Source of the DNA: a virus
DNA: 34,938 nt
Virus record (IMG/VR): IMGVR_UViG_3300037296_000122
Location: 1-34,938 of that record
Direction: 5' to 3' (one strand)
Below are positions 20,593 to 29,046 of this stretch, piece by piece. The position numbers and the translations under genes are program-made. Every line of letters begins with the position of its first letter. Within the stretch, counting starts at the first letter, position 1. The notes beneath the pieces are model-generated. The model worked only from the letters and a program-made list of their open reading frames with translations, ran no database searches and was not told the origin of the DNA.

Positions 20593-20618
20593 CAAAGTTA
20601 TTTTTTGTTCGCCAGTTA
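20593..20618 (+). promoter_or_regulatory. Candidate sigma-28-like late promoter before the capsid gene
   Basis: CAAAGTTA (20593-20600) and GCCAGTTA (20611-20618), ten bases apart, resemble FliA/sigma-28 elements (TAAAGTTT, 11 bases, GCCGATAA) at 6/8 and 5/8 positions. The element is in the 86-bp gap before the major capsid gene. CCAGTTAG also occurs at 13250-13257 before the phage sigma-like gene. Confidence 0.35.
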
Positions 20619-20668
20619 GTGAATTTATTTTTTTAAACACAAAACTAAACTCTAACAAGGAATAAGAA

Positions 20669-21859
20669 ATGACTTTAGACTTAAACAAGGCGAGAGCAGT
20701 TTTAAAAACTCTCTACACGCCAAAAGCAGTAGAAAATTTATGTTACCAAGAGCACCCGTTTCTTGCTTTAATGCAAAAAAACGATCAGTTCTATGGTCAC
20801 AATAAGCAAATCCCTTTAATTTACGGTTCAAACAGAGGTAGATCAAGCTCTTTTGCAAAGGCTCAAGCAAACAAAGGTAACTCAGCGTTCGCAGCTTTCT
20901 TTACAACAAGAGTTTCTGACTACTCGATTGCATCTTTTGATGCTGAAACTGTTGAGGCTTCGGAAAATGATAAAGGTGCATTTGTTAACCTTATCAAGCA
21001 AGAAGTTGATGGAGCTATGATGAGCGCCGCTCAATCTGACTCTCAAGCTATTTGGGGTAACGGTTCGGGTTCAATTGGTGAGATTGCTTCAATTTCTGTT
21101 GATACTTTAACTCTTACAAATGTTGAGGACATCATTCATTACGAGATTGGTCACTATTTAGAAGCTGCCGCACTTGAAACATCAGGGGCAACAAGAGTTG
21201 GAATCATGAAAGTTATCGCTCTTGACAGAGATTTAGGAACAATCACGGTTGATACTAAGTCGACTTCTCTTGCAGTTGGTGACTTTCTTTTCACTGATGG
21301 TGATAGAAACTCTAAAATGAGTGGATTTGAGGCTTGGATTCCAAGAATCGCGCCGACAAGTGGAGATAGTTTCTTTGGTCTTGATAGATCAGTAGATTCT
21401 ACTAGGCTTGCGGGTGTTAGATTCAACGGTGTTGGTATGTCAAATGAAGAGGCACTTGTTAAAGGTCTTGCTAGGCATTCGAGAGAAGGCGCTAGGCCAG
21501 ACTTCGCATTCATGAACTCTGGAAGATGGGGAGACTTACTTCTTGAGCTAGGTTCTAAAGTTAACTATGTTGACGTTAAAACTGGTTATGCTGATATCGG
21601 ATTTAGAGGTGTGCAAGTTCACGCTGGTAAGAGAACGATCACAGTCCTTTGTGATGATAATGTTGCAAGCGATCAAATCGCTGTTGTAACAAGAAAATCA
21701 TGGCAACTAGACTCTCTTAAGAAATCAATCAGAATCCTTGATCTTGATGGAAATAAATTCCTAAGAGAAAGTGATGCTGACGGTTACGAACTTAGAGTTG
21801 GTGGTTATAAGCAAGTTCAGTGTAATGCTCCAGCATACAACATGAACATAACGTTTTAA
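20669..21859 (+). CDS. Major capsid protein
   Basis: The 396-aa protein begins MTLDLNKARAVLKTLYTPKA and later holds QEVDGAMMSAAQSDSQAIWG, then EALVKGLARHSREGARPDFA, and a C-terminal strand GGYKQVQCNAPAYNMNITF. Size, a mixed alpha-beta layout without signal peptide, and position after scaffold support an HK97-fold coat protein. AAGGAATAAGAA gives strong translation. A candidate late promoter lies upstream and an intrinsic terminator directly downstream, which would make this the most expressed late gene. Confidence 0.92.
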   Translation: MTLDLNKARAVLKTLYTPKAVENLCYQEHPFLALMQKNDQFYGHNKQIPLIYGSNRGRSSSFAKAQANKGNSAFAAFFTTRVSDYSIASFDAETVEASENDKGAFVNLIKQEVDGAMMSAAQSDSQAIWGNGSGSIGEIASISVDTLTLTNVEDIIHYEIGHYLEAAALETSGATRVGIMKVIALDRDLGTITVDTKSTSLAVGDFLFTDGDRNSKMSGFEAWIPRIAPTSGDSFFGLDRSVDSTRLAGVRFNGVGMSNEEALVKGLARHSREGARPDFAFMNSGRWGDLLLELGSKVNYVDVKTGYADIGFRGVQVHAGKRTITVLCDDNVASDQIAVVTRKSWQLDSLKKSIRILDLDGNKFLRESDADGYELRVGGYKQVQCNAPAYNMNITF

Positions 21860-21865
21860 TTAATC

Positions 21866-21887
21866 GGGGGCTTCGGCTCCCTTTTTT
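21866..21887 (+). terminator. Intrinsic terminator after the capsid gene (TTCG loop)
   Basis: GGGGGC, TTCG, GCTCCC form a 6-bp stem (one G-T pair) closed by a C(UUCG)G tetraloop, followed by six T. It starts seven bases after the capsid stop, and the ribosome-binding site of the next gene follows the T-run directly. It should let only part of the polymerases continue into the tail genes. Confidence 0.88.
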
Positions 21888-21896
21888 GGAGAATCT

Positions 21897-22256
21897 ATGA
21901 AAAATTATTACGATATGTATGGAATGGTTGAGCCAAAAGGCGTGATTGTTCCATTAAAAATATCTTTGGCCGCAGATGCTTCGGTTTCATCTTTTTCGGG
22001 TAAGGCTGTTCAATCAGTTACGAAAAGTGGGACGGGTGAGTATACGATTGTTTTAAAAGATACTTACAACAAACTTTTATCTTCGGTTGTTTCAACTTTT
22101 GGTGCTATCTCTGACATCTTTCCGTATGTGAAAAGTGAAAGTGTTTCATCTAAAGAGGTTGTGATTGCTACAAATGATGGTTCTGTTGATGCTGATACGG
22201 CTGTGGCCCATGAGATACACGTTGTTATTGTAACAACTAAATCATCACTGGCGTAA
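21897..22256 (+). CDS. Small beta-rich virion protein, possible head decoration protein
   Basis: A 119-aa protein (MKNYYDMYGMVEPKGVIVPL...) rich in Ser, Thr and Val with many short strands (SGTGEYTIVLKDTYNKLLSS), no Cys and no charge clusters. GGAGA follows the capsid terminator, five bases from the ATG. Small proteins after the coat gene are frequently decoration or head-completion proteins. The sequence alone does not prove this. Confidence 0.6.
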   Translation: MKNYYDMYGMVEPKGVIVPLKISLAADASVSSFSGKAVQSVTKSGTGEYTIVLKDTYNKLLSSVVSTFGAISDIFPYVKSESVSSKEVVIATNDGSVDADTAVAHEIHVVIVTTKSSLA

Positions 22257-22258
22257 TC

Positions 22259-22507
22259 ATGATTATGAATGGAAACGATAAAAGAAAAATTGCTCAGACT
22301 ATTGTTAAGCAAATGGTTCCCACAGAGGTTGCAGACGTGGAATACGACGCATCTCTTGGTTTTGAGGCGTGCGCCAGAGATATAATGAAAGCGATCAAGG
22401 AAGATAACGCTGTATTACTCGGACGCGCTTTAAAATCTCTTGGAGACATGATTCATGAGAAGAGTAATTATTCTAAAAACGTAAGTATTAATATAGGGGA
22501 TAAGTAA
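22259..22507 (+). CDS. Small hypothetical late protein
   Basis: An 82-aa helical protein (MIMNGNDKRKIAQTIVKQMV...) with KAIKEDNAVLLGRALKSLGD and a polar tail. It lies between the beta-rich head protein and the head-tail adaptor, and its stop overlaps the adaptor start by one base. Possibly a head-tail connection or assembly accessory. No family recognised. Confidence 0.62.
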   Translation: MIMNGNDKRKIAQTIVKQMVPTEVADVEYDASLGFEACARDIMKAIKEDNAVLLGRALKSLGDMIHEKSNYSKNVSINIGDK

Positions 22508-23142
22508 TGAGTGGAACGGTCTCTCTTTCTGATTTAATAATAAAAATTAGACGTCGCTCAAACATGGAGAGATCAAAGCTAGTTACTGATTCTGAAATCA
22601 CCGACTATATAAATACATCTATTGCAGACCTCTACGACCTGATTATTGATTGTAGAGGCGAGCAATATTTTGAGTCTAGTGTTGATATCACTATGATAAA
22701 CGGCTCGGAGCTTTACGATCTACCACTTGACTTTTATAAAGTTGAAAGCGTTTTGACGGACTCTGGATATCCCATAAATACGTTTGATAGAAGGGACGCT
22801 CACCACAAGGCTAAGAATCTCTCTTATAGTATTAGGGGGAATAAATTTGCAGTTAATCGCTCTGACTCTAACCAAAAATTAAAAATGTTTTATATCCCGC
22901 TTGCTCCAACTTTGGTTGCTCCAGAAGATACAACAGATTTTTACAATGGCTGGGAAAGATACGTTGTATGTGATTGCTCAATAATTTGCCTTAACAAAGA
23001 GGAAAGCGACACGGCACAACTGGAAAGAGAACTAGACAGAATGCAAAGACGAATCAAATCATCATCAGATAAAAACACTCATCAACCATCAAGGGTTGTT
23101 GATGTCGAAGGGCGTTTTCATGAAGATAGAGAAATTTACTAA
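22507..23142 (+). CDS. Head-tail adaptor protein
   Basis: The 211-aa product has the adaptor pattern: LIIKIRRRSNMERSKLVTDS, then EITDYINTSIADLYDLIIDC, GSELYDLPLDFYKVESV, and a C-terminal helical RMQRRIKSSSDKNT followed by PSRVVDVEGRF. The INTSIADLYDLI helix and YDLPLDFYK strand are usual in gp11/P22 gp4-class podovirus adaptors that fit beneath the portal. Its gene is in the right place, between head and tail nozzle genes. It overlaps the next gene by 23 bases. Confidence 0.8.
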   Translation: MSGTVSLSDLIIKIRRRSNMERSKLVTDSEITDYINTSIADLYDLIIDCRGEQYFESSVDITMINGSELYDLPLDFYKVESVLTDSGYPINTFDRRDAHHKAKNLSYSIRGNKFAVNRSDSNQKLKMFYIPLAPTLVAPEDTTDFYNGWERYVVCDCSIICLNKEESDTAQLERELDRMQRRIKSSSDKNTHQPSRVVDVEGRFHEDREIY

Positions 23143-23422
23143 ACTACTAAACGCAGATCAATTTCTTTCGAGATTGCAATTTAATATAGAAAAATTTACC
23201 AATCAATTTTCAAGCAATCCTTTTATTAAGGGAGTTTTATTGAAAGAAATCTCTCTATCAACGGTTGAGAAGGGTTTTGAGCATGGTTTATCAGTTGTTC
23301 CACAGGGCTTTATCGTTGTTGATAAAAATGCAAATGCTGTCGTGTGGAAATCAAATGTCGATGATGTTCGTATATATTTCAAATCAAGTGCTTCGGTCAC
23401 TGTAAACATATGGGTGTTTTAA
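23120..23422 (+). CDS. Small tail-associated protein
   Basis: A 100-aa protein from the ATG at 23120, chosen over upstream TTG and ATG codons because AAGGG precedes it and overlap with the adaptor is smaller. The C-terminal half has FEHGLSVVPQGFIVVDKNA followed by strand-rich SSASVTVNIWVF, a pattern (HGL..P.GF.VVD) seen in small phage tail proteins. It abuts the nozzle gene directly (stop 23420-23422, start 23423). Exact role unknown. Confidence 0.62.
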   Translation: MKIEKFTKLLNADQFLSRLQFNIEKFTNQFSSNPFIKGVLLKEISLSTVEKGFEHGLSVVPQGFIVVDKNANAVVWKSNVDDVRIYFKSSASVTVNIWVF

Positions 23423-26413
23423 ATGCTACAAAAACAAATTATAGATATTGAGCTTGCTCAAGGTATTGAGACTCAGGTTGACGATAAGATTGTTCAAGGT
23501 AAGAACTTGGTACTTGAAAACGCGACGTTCAATAAGTTTAAAGCTTTACAGAAATGTGGAGGTTTCTCAGAATATCCTCACGCTACCTTGGATGATGGCA
23601 GTATACTAGGTTCAGTAGAATCAGTTTTCAAAAACGGCAAAAGCTTAATGTGCGTAACCTCAGATAGATCGTTTTATCGATTTGATGAGATAGAGCAAAA
23701 ATGGAGAAGGCTTGAGGGTGCACTGTTTCCATCTAAAATGGATTCTTACGGTGTTAAGTACTCAGGAAACACTCAAAATAAACCCGACATAGACTTTAAC
23801 GAGAGGCTTGGTTTTGTCGCAACAGTGTTTGAAGAGTTTCGCCCAACTGTTGCGGGTGACTATAGAGTTGTTTTAACTGTGAAGGACATCGATAAGGAAG
23901 AGGAGAACTCCGTTGTCGTCGAGGTTGACTCAAGAAATCCGAGAGTCGCTTGTTTTGATAATGGTGACAATGCTTTTTATGTCGTTTACTATGTTGAGTC
24001 AGGCAGTATCTCATATAAGATATATAACTCTTCTCTAGTTGAAATAAAAAAAGGTTTCTTTACGGGTGATACGAGTGTTGGTGTTATATCTCACGACAGA
24101 GTTGGTGACTCTTCATATCTTATTTTTAAAGACACTTCTATTGCTACAGATAGCAGAATAACAATTTTTGATTTTGATTTCGATAACCCGACAACTCCAA
24201 TAGTTAACACTTCTCTTTATTCAAATCCAGACGGATTCAATAATAAGGGATTTAGAGTTCTAAAAACTGATACAAATATCTTTTACGCAAGTATTAACAA
24301 TGATGATAACGTTGAATTAATTGGCTACAATTTAGATAATACAATCGTAACTCATCCCAGAAATGAAGTCATTATTGAGGGTTCACTTAATATGGCTCCC
24401 GATAAGGTTGAAATCGGTGTTAATTCGGGCGTTCTCACTGTTTTTGTGGGAGGACTCTCGGACACTATAGGTTATGGGACTAGAGTCGACACAATACTCG
24501 CTTTTACTTTTGATATCTCTATTGGCTTATTCACTCCAATAAATGAGTACAAAAGTTACGGCATGGTAATGAGAAGTAACTTTATACAAGAAGGGTCATA
24601 TTTTTATGGCCTAGTCGCTCACAAATCAAGCGTTCAAGCCACAGACTTTTTTTGCAGGATTAGCGTGTCAATTGAGCCGTTCGAGATCATAGAAAGCACA
24701 ACAAAGGCAGTTAAGGTTGATATATTGGCGAACACTTTAAAGGGTGCATCGTCAGGAGTCGGAGACTTTAGTTTGCAGTCATCAATTAAAAAATCAGGAG
24801 CTTGCTTTTATATAGCTCACGAAAGAGCTAGACGTTTTATCGCTGAGACTGATGAATCAACAGATGGCTCCAGCATATTTGTTTTAAAGGTTGATATGGG
24901 AGACTTCTCAGCACAGTTTGATGAGTTTGGAAGTACCTCTTTAGTCGTTGGTGGATTGGTACTCGATACTGATGGCGATACGGTAAGTGAAAATGGATTC
25001 ATGATCGCCCCTGAGGTTTTTAAGATAGGAGATAACGGGGCTGGGTCTTTAACCGCTGGAACTAGAGGTTATAAGCTAGTATATGAACACTACAACTCTA
25101 AAGGTGAGTTAGTTAGATCAACGCCAAGCGCCTCAAAATCCTTTACAAATACGGCGAGTAAGGAAAACATAATATCCTTCGTTGCCTCCCCCTTTACTTA
25201 CAGGGGTAAAAACTCGAGCAAGGTTGTCGTCTATCGAACTATTGCAAATGGAACTGTTCACCATAGGTTAAAAGCTTTTGAGCTAAGCGCTGAGTATTTT
25301 CCCTATGAAGAAATTGCAACTGTGGATGATATTAGCGACTCAGCTATTGAGTCCAATGAGATTCTATACACTGAGGGCGGTGAGATTCAAAACGACTCAG
25401 CCCCTTATGCGAGGTCTGTGACGGTTGCAAAAAACAGAGTATTTTTAGCTGACTTAGATATTCCAAATGAAATAGGTTATTCAAAATTAGGACAGTACGA
25501 AATCGGCCCAAGTTTTTCAGATTTCTACAGGATAGCAATTGACTCTTCACAAAGAGATGAAAAAGGAACTGTCAAAGCAGTTTCGGCTCTTGATGATAAA
25601 ATTATTTTATTTAAAGAGAGCGCGATTTACTACATCGTTGGTAGTGGCCCAAATAATAACGGGCTAGATGATGATTTTTCAACGCCAGAGTCACTTTCAT
25701 TTGATGTTGGTTGCTCAGATATTAACTCAATTTTACTCTTGCCCGATGGTATCTTGTTTAAATCGTTAAAAGGTTTCTACTTTATTGATCGTGGTTTATC
25801 CCTTTCTTATATTGGAAATGCCGTTCACGAGTTCAATGATTCCCCTGTCAAATCCTCCCTTATCGTCGAGAAAGAGAACGAGGCGAGGTTTTACTTGGAG
25901 TCAGGGAAAACTCTCGTCTTCCATTACTTACTTCAAGAGTGGGACACTTTTACTTATTCTGGAGACTCAGCTGTAAATATTAACGGTGATGTTTATTTTG
26001 TTAAAGATAAAAACATTTACAAGAATGATAATACTTTCACTTTTGACGATACTTTCTACTCAATGAAAGTTGTTACACCTTGGCTTAAAATAAGCTCACT
26101 ACAAGGGTTTCAAAGAGTGTACAGGTCAATTGTCACGGGAGAGTATAAAAGCCCTCACGATCTCGTCATAAGGGCGTATTTTGATTATGACGACACATAT
26201 TTTGAGGATCATGTTATTTCGGTTGATGGAAGTAACACTCTTCCCAATTACAGCTTTGATGCTCACATAGGAAATCAAAAATGTTCTGCCATAAAATTTG
26301 AAATATTCGATAATCCTACAAGTGGAGGTGAGTCGATGGAACTTAATGTTTTATCGGTTCAGTACGGCGCCAAGAAGGGTGTCAAGAAATCAAATATAGC
26401 TCAAAGGTTTTAA
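23423..26413 (+). CDS. Large tail nozzle/stabilization-like protein
   Basis: The 996-aa protein is almost all beta-strand. It opens MLQKQIIDIELAQGIETQVD, followed by NKFKALQKCGGFSEYP, the usual start (ligand-like parameter line plus GG.. motif) of podovirus nozzle or stabilization proteins. Later VSALDDKIILFKESAIYYIV and DVGCSDINSILLLPDGILFK, then GFYFIDRG, show propeller-like repeats. It is larger than T7 gp12 but normal for this phage type. It is expected to form the hexameric tube under the adaptor. Its stop overlaps the next ATG. Confidence 0.82.
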   Translation: MLQKQIIDIELAQGIETQVDDKIVQGKNLVLENATFNKFKALQKCGGFSEYPHATLDDGSILGSVESVFKNGKSLMCVTSDRSFYRFDEIEQKWRRLEGALFPSKMDSYGVKYSGNTQNKPDIDFNERLGFVATVFEEFRPTVAGDYRVVLTVKDIDKEEENSVVVEVDSRNPRVACFDNGDNAFYVVYYVESGSISYKIYNSSLVEIKKGFFTGDTSVGVISHDRVGDSSYLIFKDTSIATDSRITIFDFDFDNPTTPIVNTSLYSNPDGFNNKGFRVLKTDTNIFYASINNDDNVELIGYNLDNTIVTHPRNEVIIEGSLNMAPDKVEIGVNSGVLTVFVGGLSDTIGYGTRVDTILAFTFDISIGLFTPINEYKSYGMVMRSNFIQEGSYFYGLVAHKSSVQATDFFCRISVSIEPFEIIESTTKAVKVDILANTLKGASSGVGDFSLQSSIKKSGACFYIAHERARRFIAETDESTDGSSIFVLKVDMGDFSAQFDEFGSTSLVVGGLVLDTDGDTVSENGFMIAPEVFKIGDNGAGSLTAGTRGYKLVYEHYNSKGELVRSTPSASKSFTNTASKENIISFVASPFTYRGKNSSKVVVYRTIANGTVHHRLKAFELSAEYFPYEEIATVDDISDSAIESNEILYTEGGEIQNDSAPYARSVTVAKNRVFLADLDIPNEIGYSKLGQYEIGPSFSDFYRIAIDSSQRDEKGTVKAVSALDDKIILFKESAIYYIVGSGPNNNGLDDDFSTPESLSFDVGCSDINSILLLPDGILFKSLKGFYFIDRGLSLSYIGNAVHEFNDSPVKSSLIVEKENEARFYLESGKTLVFHYLLQEWDTFTYSGDSAVNINGDVYFVKDKNIYKNDNTFTFDDTFYSMKVVTPWLKISSLQGFQRVYRSIVTGEYKSPHDLVIRAYFDYDDTYFEDHVISVDGSNTLPNYSFDAHIGNQKCSAIKFEIFDNPTSGGESMELNVLSVQYGAKKGVKKSNIAQRF

Positions 26414-26742
26414 TGGTATCAATGTACGCTGAATATATAAAAGAACGCGAAGGGAAACAGATCATCGAAGATGAGAAGGGATTTGCGACTTTTATGATTA
26501 AGGGAACTGAGTGTTACATTGCAGACATATTTATAAAAAAAGAATTTAGAAACGCCGGCGCTGGTTCAAATTACGCCGATCAAATATCAATTATTGCTCG
26601 CGAGAATGGTTGCGAGGTTTTAACTGGCTCAGTTACTCCCAGTTTTAGAGGGGCAAGTGTTTCGATGCAAGCTCAATTAAAATATGGGTTTGAGATTTCC
26701 TCAGCTCACGAAGATTTTATTTTACTTAAAAAGGAATTGTAA
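26413..26742 (+). CDS. GNAT-fold acetyltransferase-like protein 2
   Basis: The 109-aa protein has the acetyl-CoA loop in IFIKKEFRNAGAGSNYADQI: R46-N-A-G49-A-G51 fits the RxxGxG/A motif better than GNAT 1. A following strand (GCEVLTGSVTP) and the LKYGFEISS end complete a short GNAT core. It lies between nozzle and ejection genes, where T7-like phages carry the GNAT-related gp13 internal virion protein, so it may be packaged or act in assembly. It overlaps both neighbours. Confidence 0.8.
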   Translation: MVSMYAEYIKEREGKQIIEDEKGFATFMIKGTECYIADIFIKKEFRNAGAGSNYADQISIIARENGCEVLTGSVTPSFRGASVSMQAQLKYGFEISSAHEDFILLKKEL

Positions 26743-27662
26743 TGGGTGGTAAAAATAGTATGTTTCGTAAACCTTTGGGGGCTGGTAGTAGCTCGGTAAA
26801 TAGTGCTGTTGAGGGTGCTGTTGGAAAGGATGTTAAGGGTTTTTTTGATGCCTCTGGATCGTTAATGGCAGGTAATATCGGTGGAGCTGTTGATGCAGTT
26901 GGGAACCCTTTCGAGCAACCAGAGCTTGAAGAGGCTGAGTTAAGCCCAGAGGATTTAGCAAGATCGAAAACTTTTGCAGGGCAACTAGATCAAGATATTA
27001 GCGGAAATAAAAACTCGCTTGCTATAGCTCAGTACAAGCAAGCTCAGCAAGACGGTTTAAAGAGCGCTATGGCGCTTGGTTCTTCGGTCAAGGGGGTTTC
27101 AAACCCTGCTTTAATGGCAAGAAATGTCGCTCAAGCCGCTGACGGTCAAGGGCAAGCACTCGCGCAAGATTCTGCGATGATGAAAATGCAAGAAAGACAG
27201 AATGCTTTACAGCAAATGAACTCTTATATTGCGGCGAAAGAGGGTGTTGCTTTAAATCAAGCAAACATGGCAAACCAAGCAAATATCGCTAATTCAAACG
27301 CTAATAAGCAGCTTATTGGTGGCATCGGTGGTGCTGCTGCAACAGTGCTTGCATCAGATAAAAACAACAAAAAGAACATTAAGAAAACAGATGGCGAGGC
27401 GGGTGACAAGGCAATGGAGATGCTTAGTGCTTTGGATGCTTATAGTTTTGAGTATAAAGATAGGATGGGCAAGAAAGGCGAACACGCTGGCATTATGGCT
27501 CAAGACCTTGAGAAGACCGAAGCTGGAGAACAGATGGTTAAAGAGACTCCAGAGGGTAAAGTTGTAGATTTTGCTCAAGGCTTCGGATTGCTTTTAGCTG
27601 CTCAAACAGAACTAAAAAAAGAACTCGATGAAATGAAAAAAAAGAAGGTGAAAAATGCCTAA
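26742..27662 (+). CDS. Virion protein with C-terminal S74 intramolecular chaperone domain
   Basis: The 306-aa protein has a Gly/Ala/Gln-rich, helical N-terminal 200 residues like small ejection proteins (LAIAQYKQAQQDGLKSAMAL). From about 204 an S74-type domain follows: ASDKNNKKNIKK, then YSFEYKDRMGKKGEHAGIMA and QDLEKT, VVDFAQGFGLLLAAQTELKK, then a C-terminal coil. S205 and the following Lys fit the self-cleaving Ser/Lys dyad of endosialidase-type chaperones that trimerise fibres. Finding it here, outside the fibre genes, suggests a trimeric tail-tip or needle protein. Cleavage is inferred. Confidence 0.82.
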   Translation: MGGKNSMFRKPLGAGSSSVNSAVEGAVGKDVKGFFDASGSLMAGNIGGAVDAVGNPFEQPELEEAELSPEDLARSKTFAGQLDQDISGNKNSLAIAQYKQAQQDGLKSAMALGSSVKGVSNPALMARNVAQAADGQGQALAQDSAMMKMQERQNALQQMNSYIAAKEGVALNQANMANQANIANSNANKQLIGGIGGAAATVLASDKNNKKNIKKTDGEAGDKAMEMLSALDAYSFEYKDRMGKKGEHAGIMAQDLEKTEAGEQMVKETPEGKVVDFAQGFGLLLAAQTELKKELDEMKKKKVKNA

Positions 27663-29046
27663 ACTACTAAATGATACGCCTGACTTTTTTGAGATTCAAA
27701 GAGATGATGGCTCGACAATGAATATTGCTAAAAAGGGTTTAACTCCAGCGAAGATTGAATATTTTCAAGGTATGAGTGGAACTGATAAGCCGAGTTCAAT
27801 TAATAGGGATGCTGTCGCAGCTCAATCGCAAGAAAATTATAATATGGGTGGAGACATCTATAGTAAAAATAAATTACCACCTATTCCAAATGCGGTTGAT
27901 CCAATAATACAAGATCAAGTTGCAACTCAGGAAGCGGCTCCGACAGAGCTTGTTAATAGAGTGAATTTTGAAATAGACGAGCAACGAGAACCCTCTCGAA
28001 TTGATAGCTCTACTCCAATGGATAGGTATAAAAGCTCGTCGAGAGAAACTGCAAATCTTCAAGCTGATGCGGCGAGTGATTCAGCTATTCTTCTAGGTGA
28101 TTTATCAAGTCAAAACCAAGCACTAACAAACCAATTCAAAGAAAGAGAAGAGCAACTTAAATTAAAAGAAGCTCAAGCTCAAAAAGACTATGAAGACGTT
28201 TCAAGGGAATATTTTGAATCCGAAGAGATCGATCAGGATAGATATTGGAGTGATATGTCAACGGGTCGCAAGATTGCCGCGGGTATCGGGTTAGTTTTCG
28301 CCTCATTGAACCCTCAAGCAATGCAAACTGCTTTAGGTGCAATAAATAGAGCTGTAGATAGGGACATTCAAGCTCAAAAGATTGAATTAGGTAAGAGAAA
28401 AGAAAAAATGGGTGAGGCTAAAAGCCTTGTCGGTAAGTTTTATCAAAAATACAAAGATTTGGACTCAGCGGAACTTGCGGCGAAAGGTGTTGCGATTGAA
28501 AGCATTAAGTTAAAACTACAGGCTCAGGCTGAGAAAACAAAAAGCTCGGTAATAAGATCAAAAAATGAGACAGCAATTGCTCAGATAGAAATGGAACAAC
28601 AAAAAGTTCAATCTAAACTCAAAAATAAGCTTGTCGATATTGGCGGCTACACTGGAACTTTAGATAGCCCAACAGAGGCGAAAGGCTTCAGAGAAGCTAT
28701 GAACAACCTTCAAACCGCTGAGACTTCAATTAACAGACTTTTAGAGATCAACAAGAAAACAGGTAAATCTTTAAGCCCTAATCTCAACGCTGAGGCTGAG
28801 GTTTTACAAAAATCTTTAATCGGTTTACTAAGAGTTCCATTGACAGGGCCGGGCGCAATGAACGCTTCGGAACAAGCTTTATTGGAAAGATTAGTAGCAA
28901 ATCCAACAGACATTTTCTCGCTAGATTCTAACACTGAAATAAAGCTAAAAACGCTATTAAAAACTATCAAGAATAAAGCAAGCAACGAAGCCAAAAACCT
29001 CGGACTTACAAGCAACGAGCAAAGACTAGGATTTAAAAAGTCATGA
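27655..29046 (+). CDS. Internal virion / DNA ejection protein 1
   Basis: A 463-aa, largely alpha-helical protein. A long coiled coil at about 160-185, a hydrophobic stretch at about 206-232 (KIAAGIGLVFASLNPQAM) and a Gln/Lys-rich coil at 235-330 are typical of podovirus ejection proteins that leave the head with the DNA and build a channel through the envelope. No enzyme motif is visible. It overlaps the S74 gene by eight bases and the next ejection gene by four. Assignment is by composition and gene order. Confidence 0.75.
   Translation: MPKLLNDTPDFFEIQRDDGSTMNIAKKGLTPAKIEYFQGMSGTDKPSSINRDAVAAQSQENYNMGGDIYSKNKLPPIPNAVDPIIQDQVATQEAAPTELVNRVNFEIDEQREPSRIDSSTPMDRYKSSSRETANLQADAASDSAILLGDLSSQNQALTNQFKEREEQLKLKEAQAQKDYEDVSREYFESEEIDQDRYWSDMSTGRKIAAGIGLVFASLNPQAMQTALGAINRAVDRDIQAQKIELGKRKEKMGEAKSLVGKFYQKYKDLDSAELAAKGVAIESIKLKLQAQAEKTKSSVIRSKNETAIAQIEMEQQKVQSKLKNKLVDIGGYTGTLDSPTEAKGFREAMNNLQTAETSINRLLEINKKTGKSLSPNLNAEAEVLQKSLIGLLRVPLTGPGAMNASEQALLERLVANPTDIFSLDSNTEIKLKTLLKTIKNKASNEAKNLGLTSNEQRLGFKKS

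Noticed and set aside
21154-21513. 119-codon minus-strand frame inside the capsid gene
   Set aside because: It is antisense to a clear structural gene, lacks a ribosome-binding site and shows no protein-like pattern.
24817-25002. Minus-strand frame in the nozzle gene
   Set aside because: Shadow of a 996-aa uninterrupted gene; no start context and serine-rich antisense composition.
28710-29015. 101-codon minus-strand frame in the ejection gene
   Set aside because: Shadow of the coding strand; hydrophobicity comes from the complementary codons and there is no start signal.
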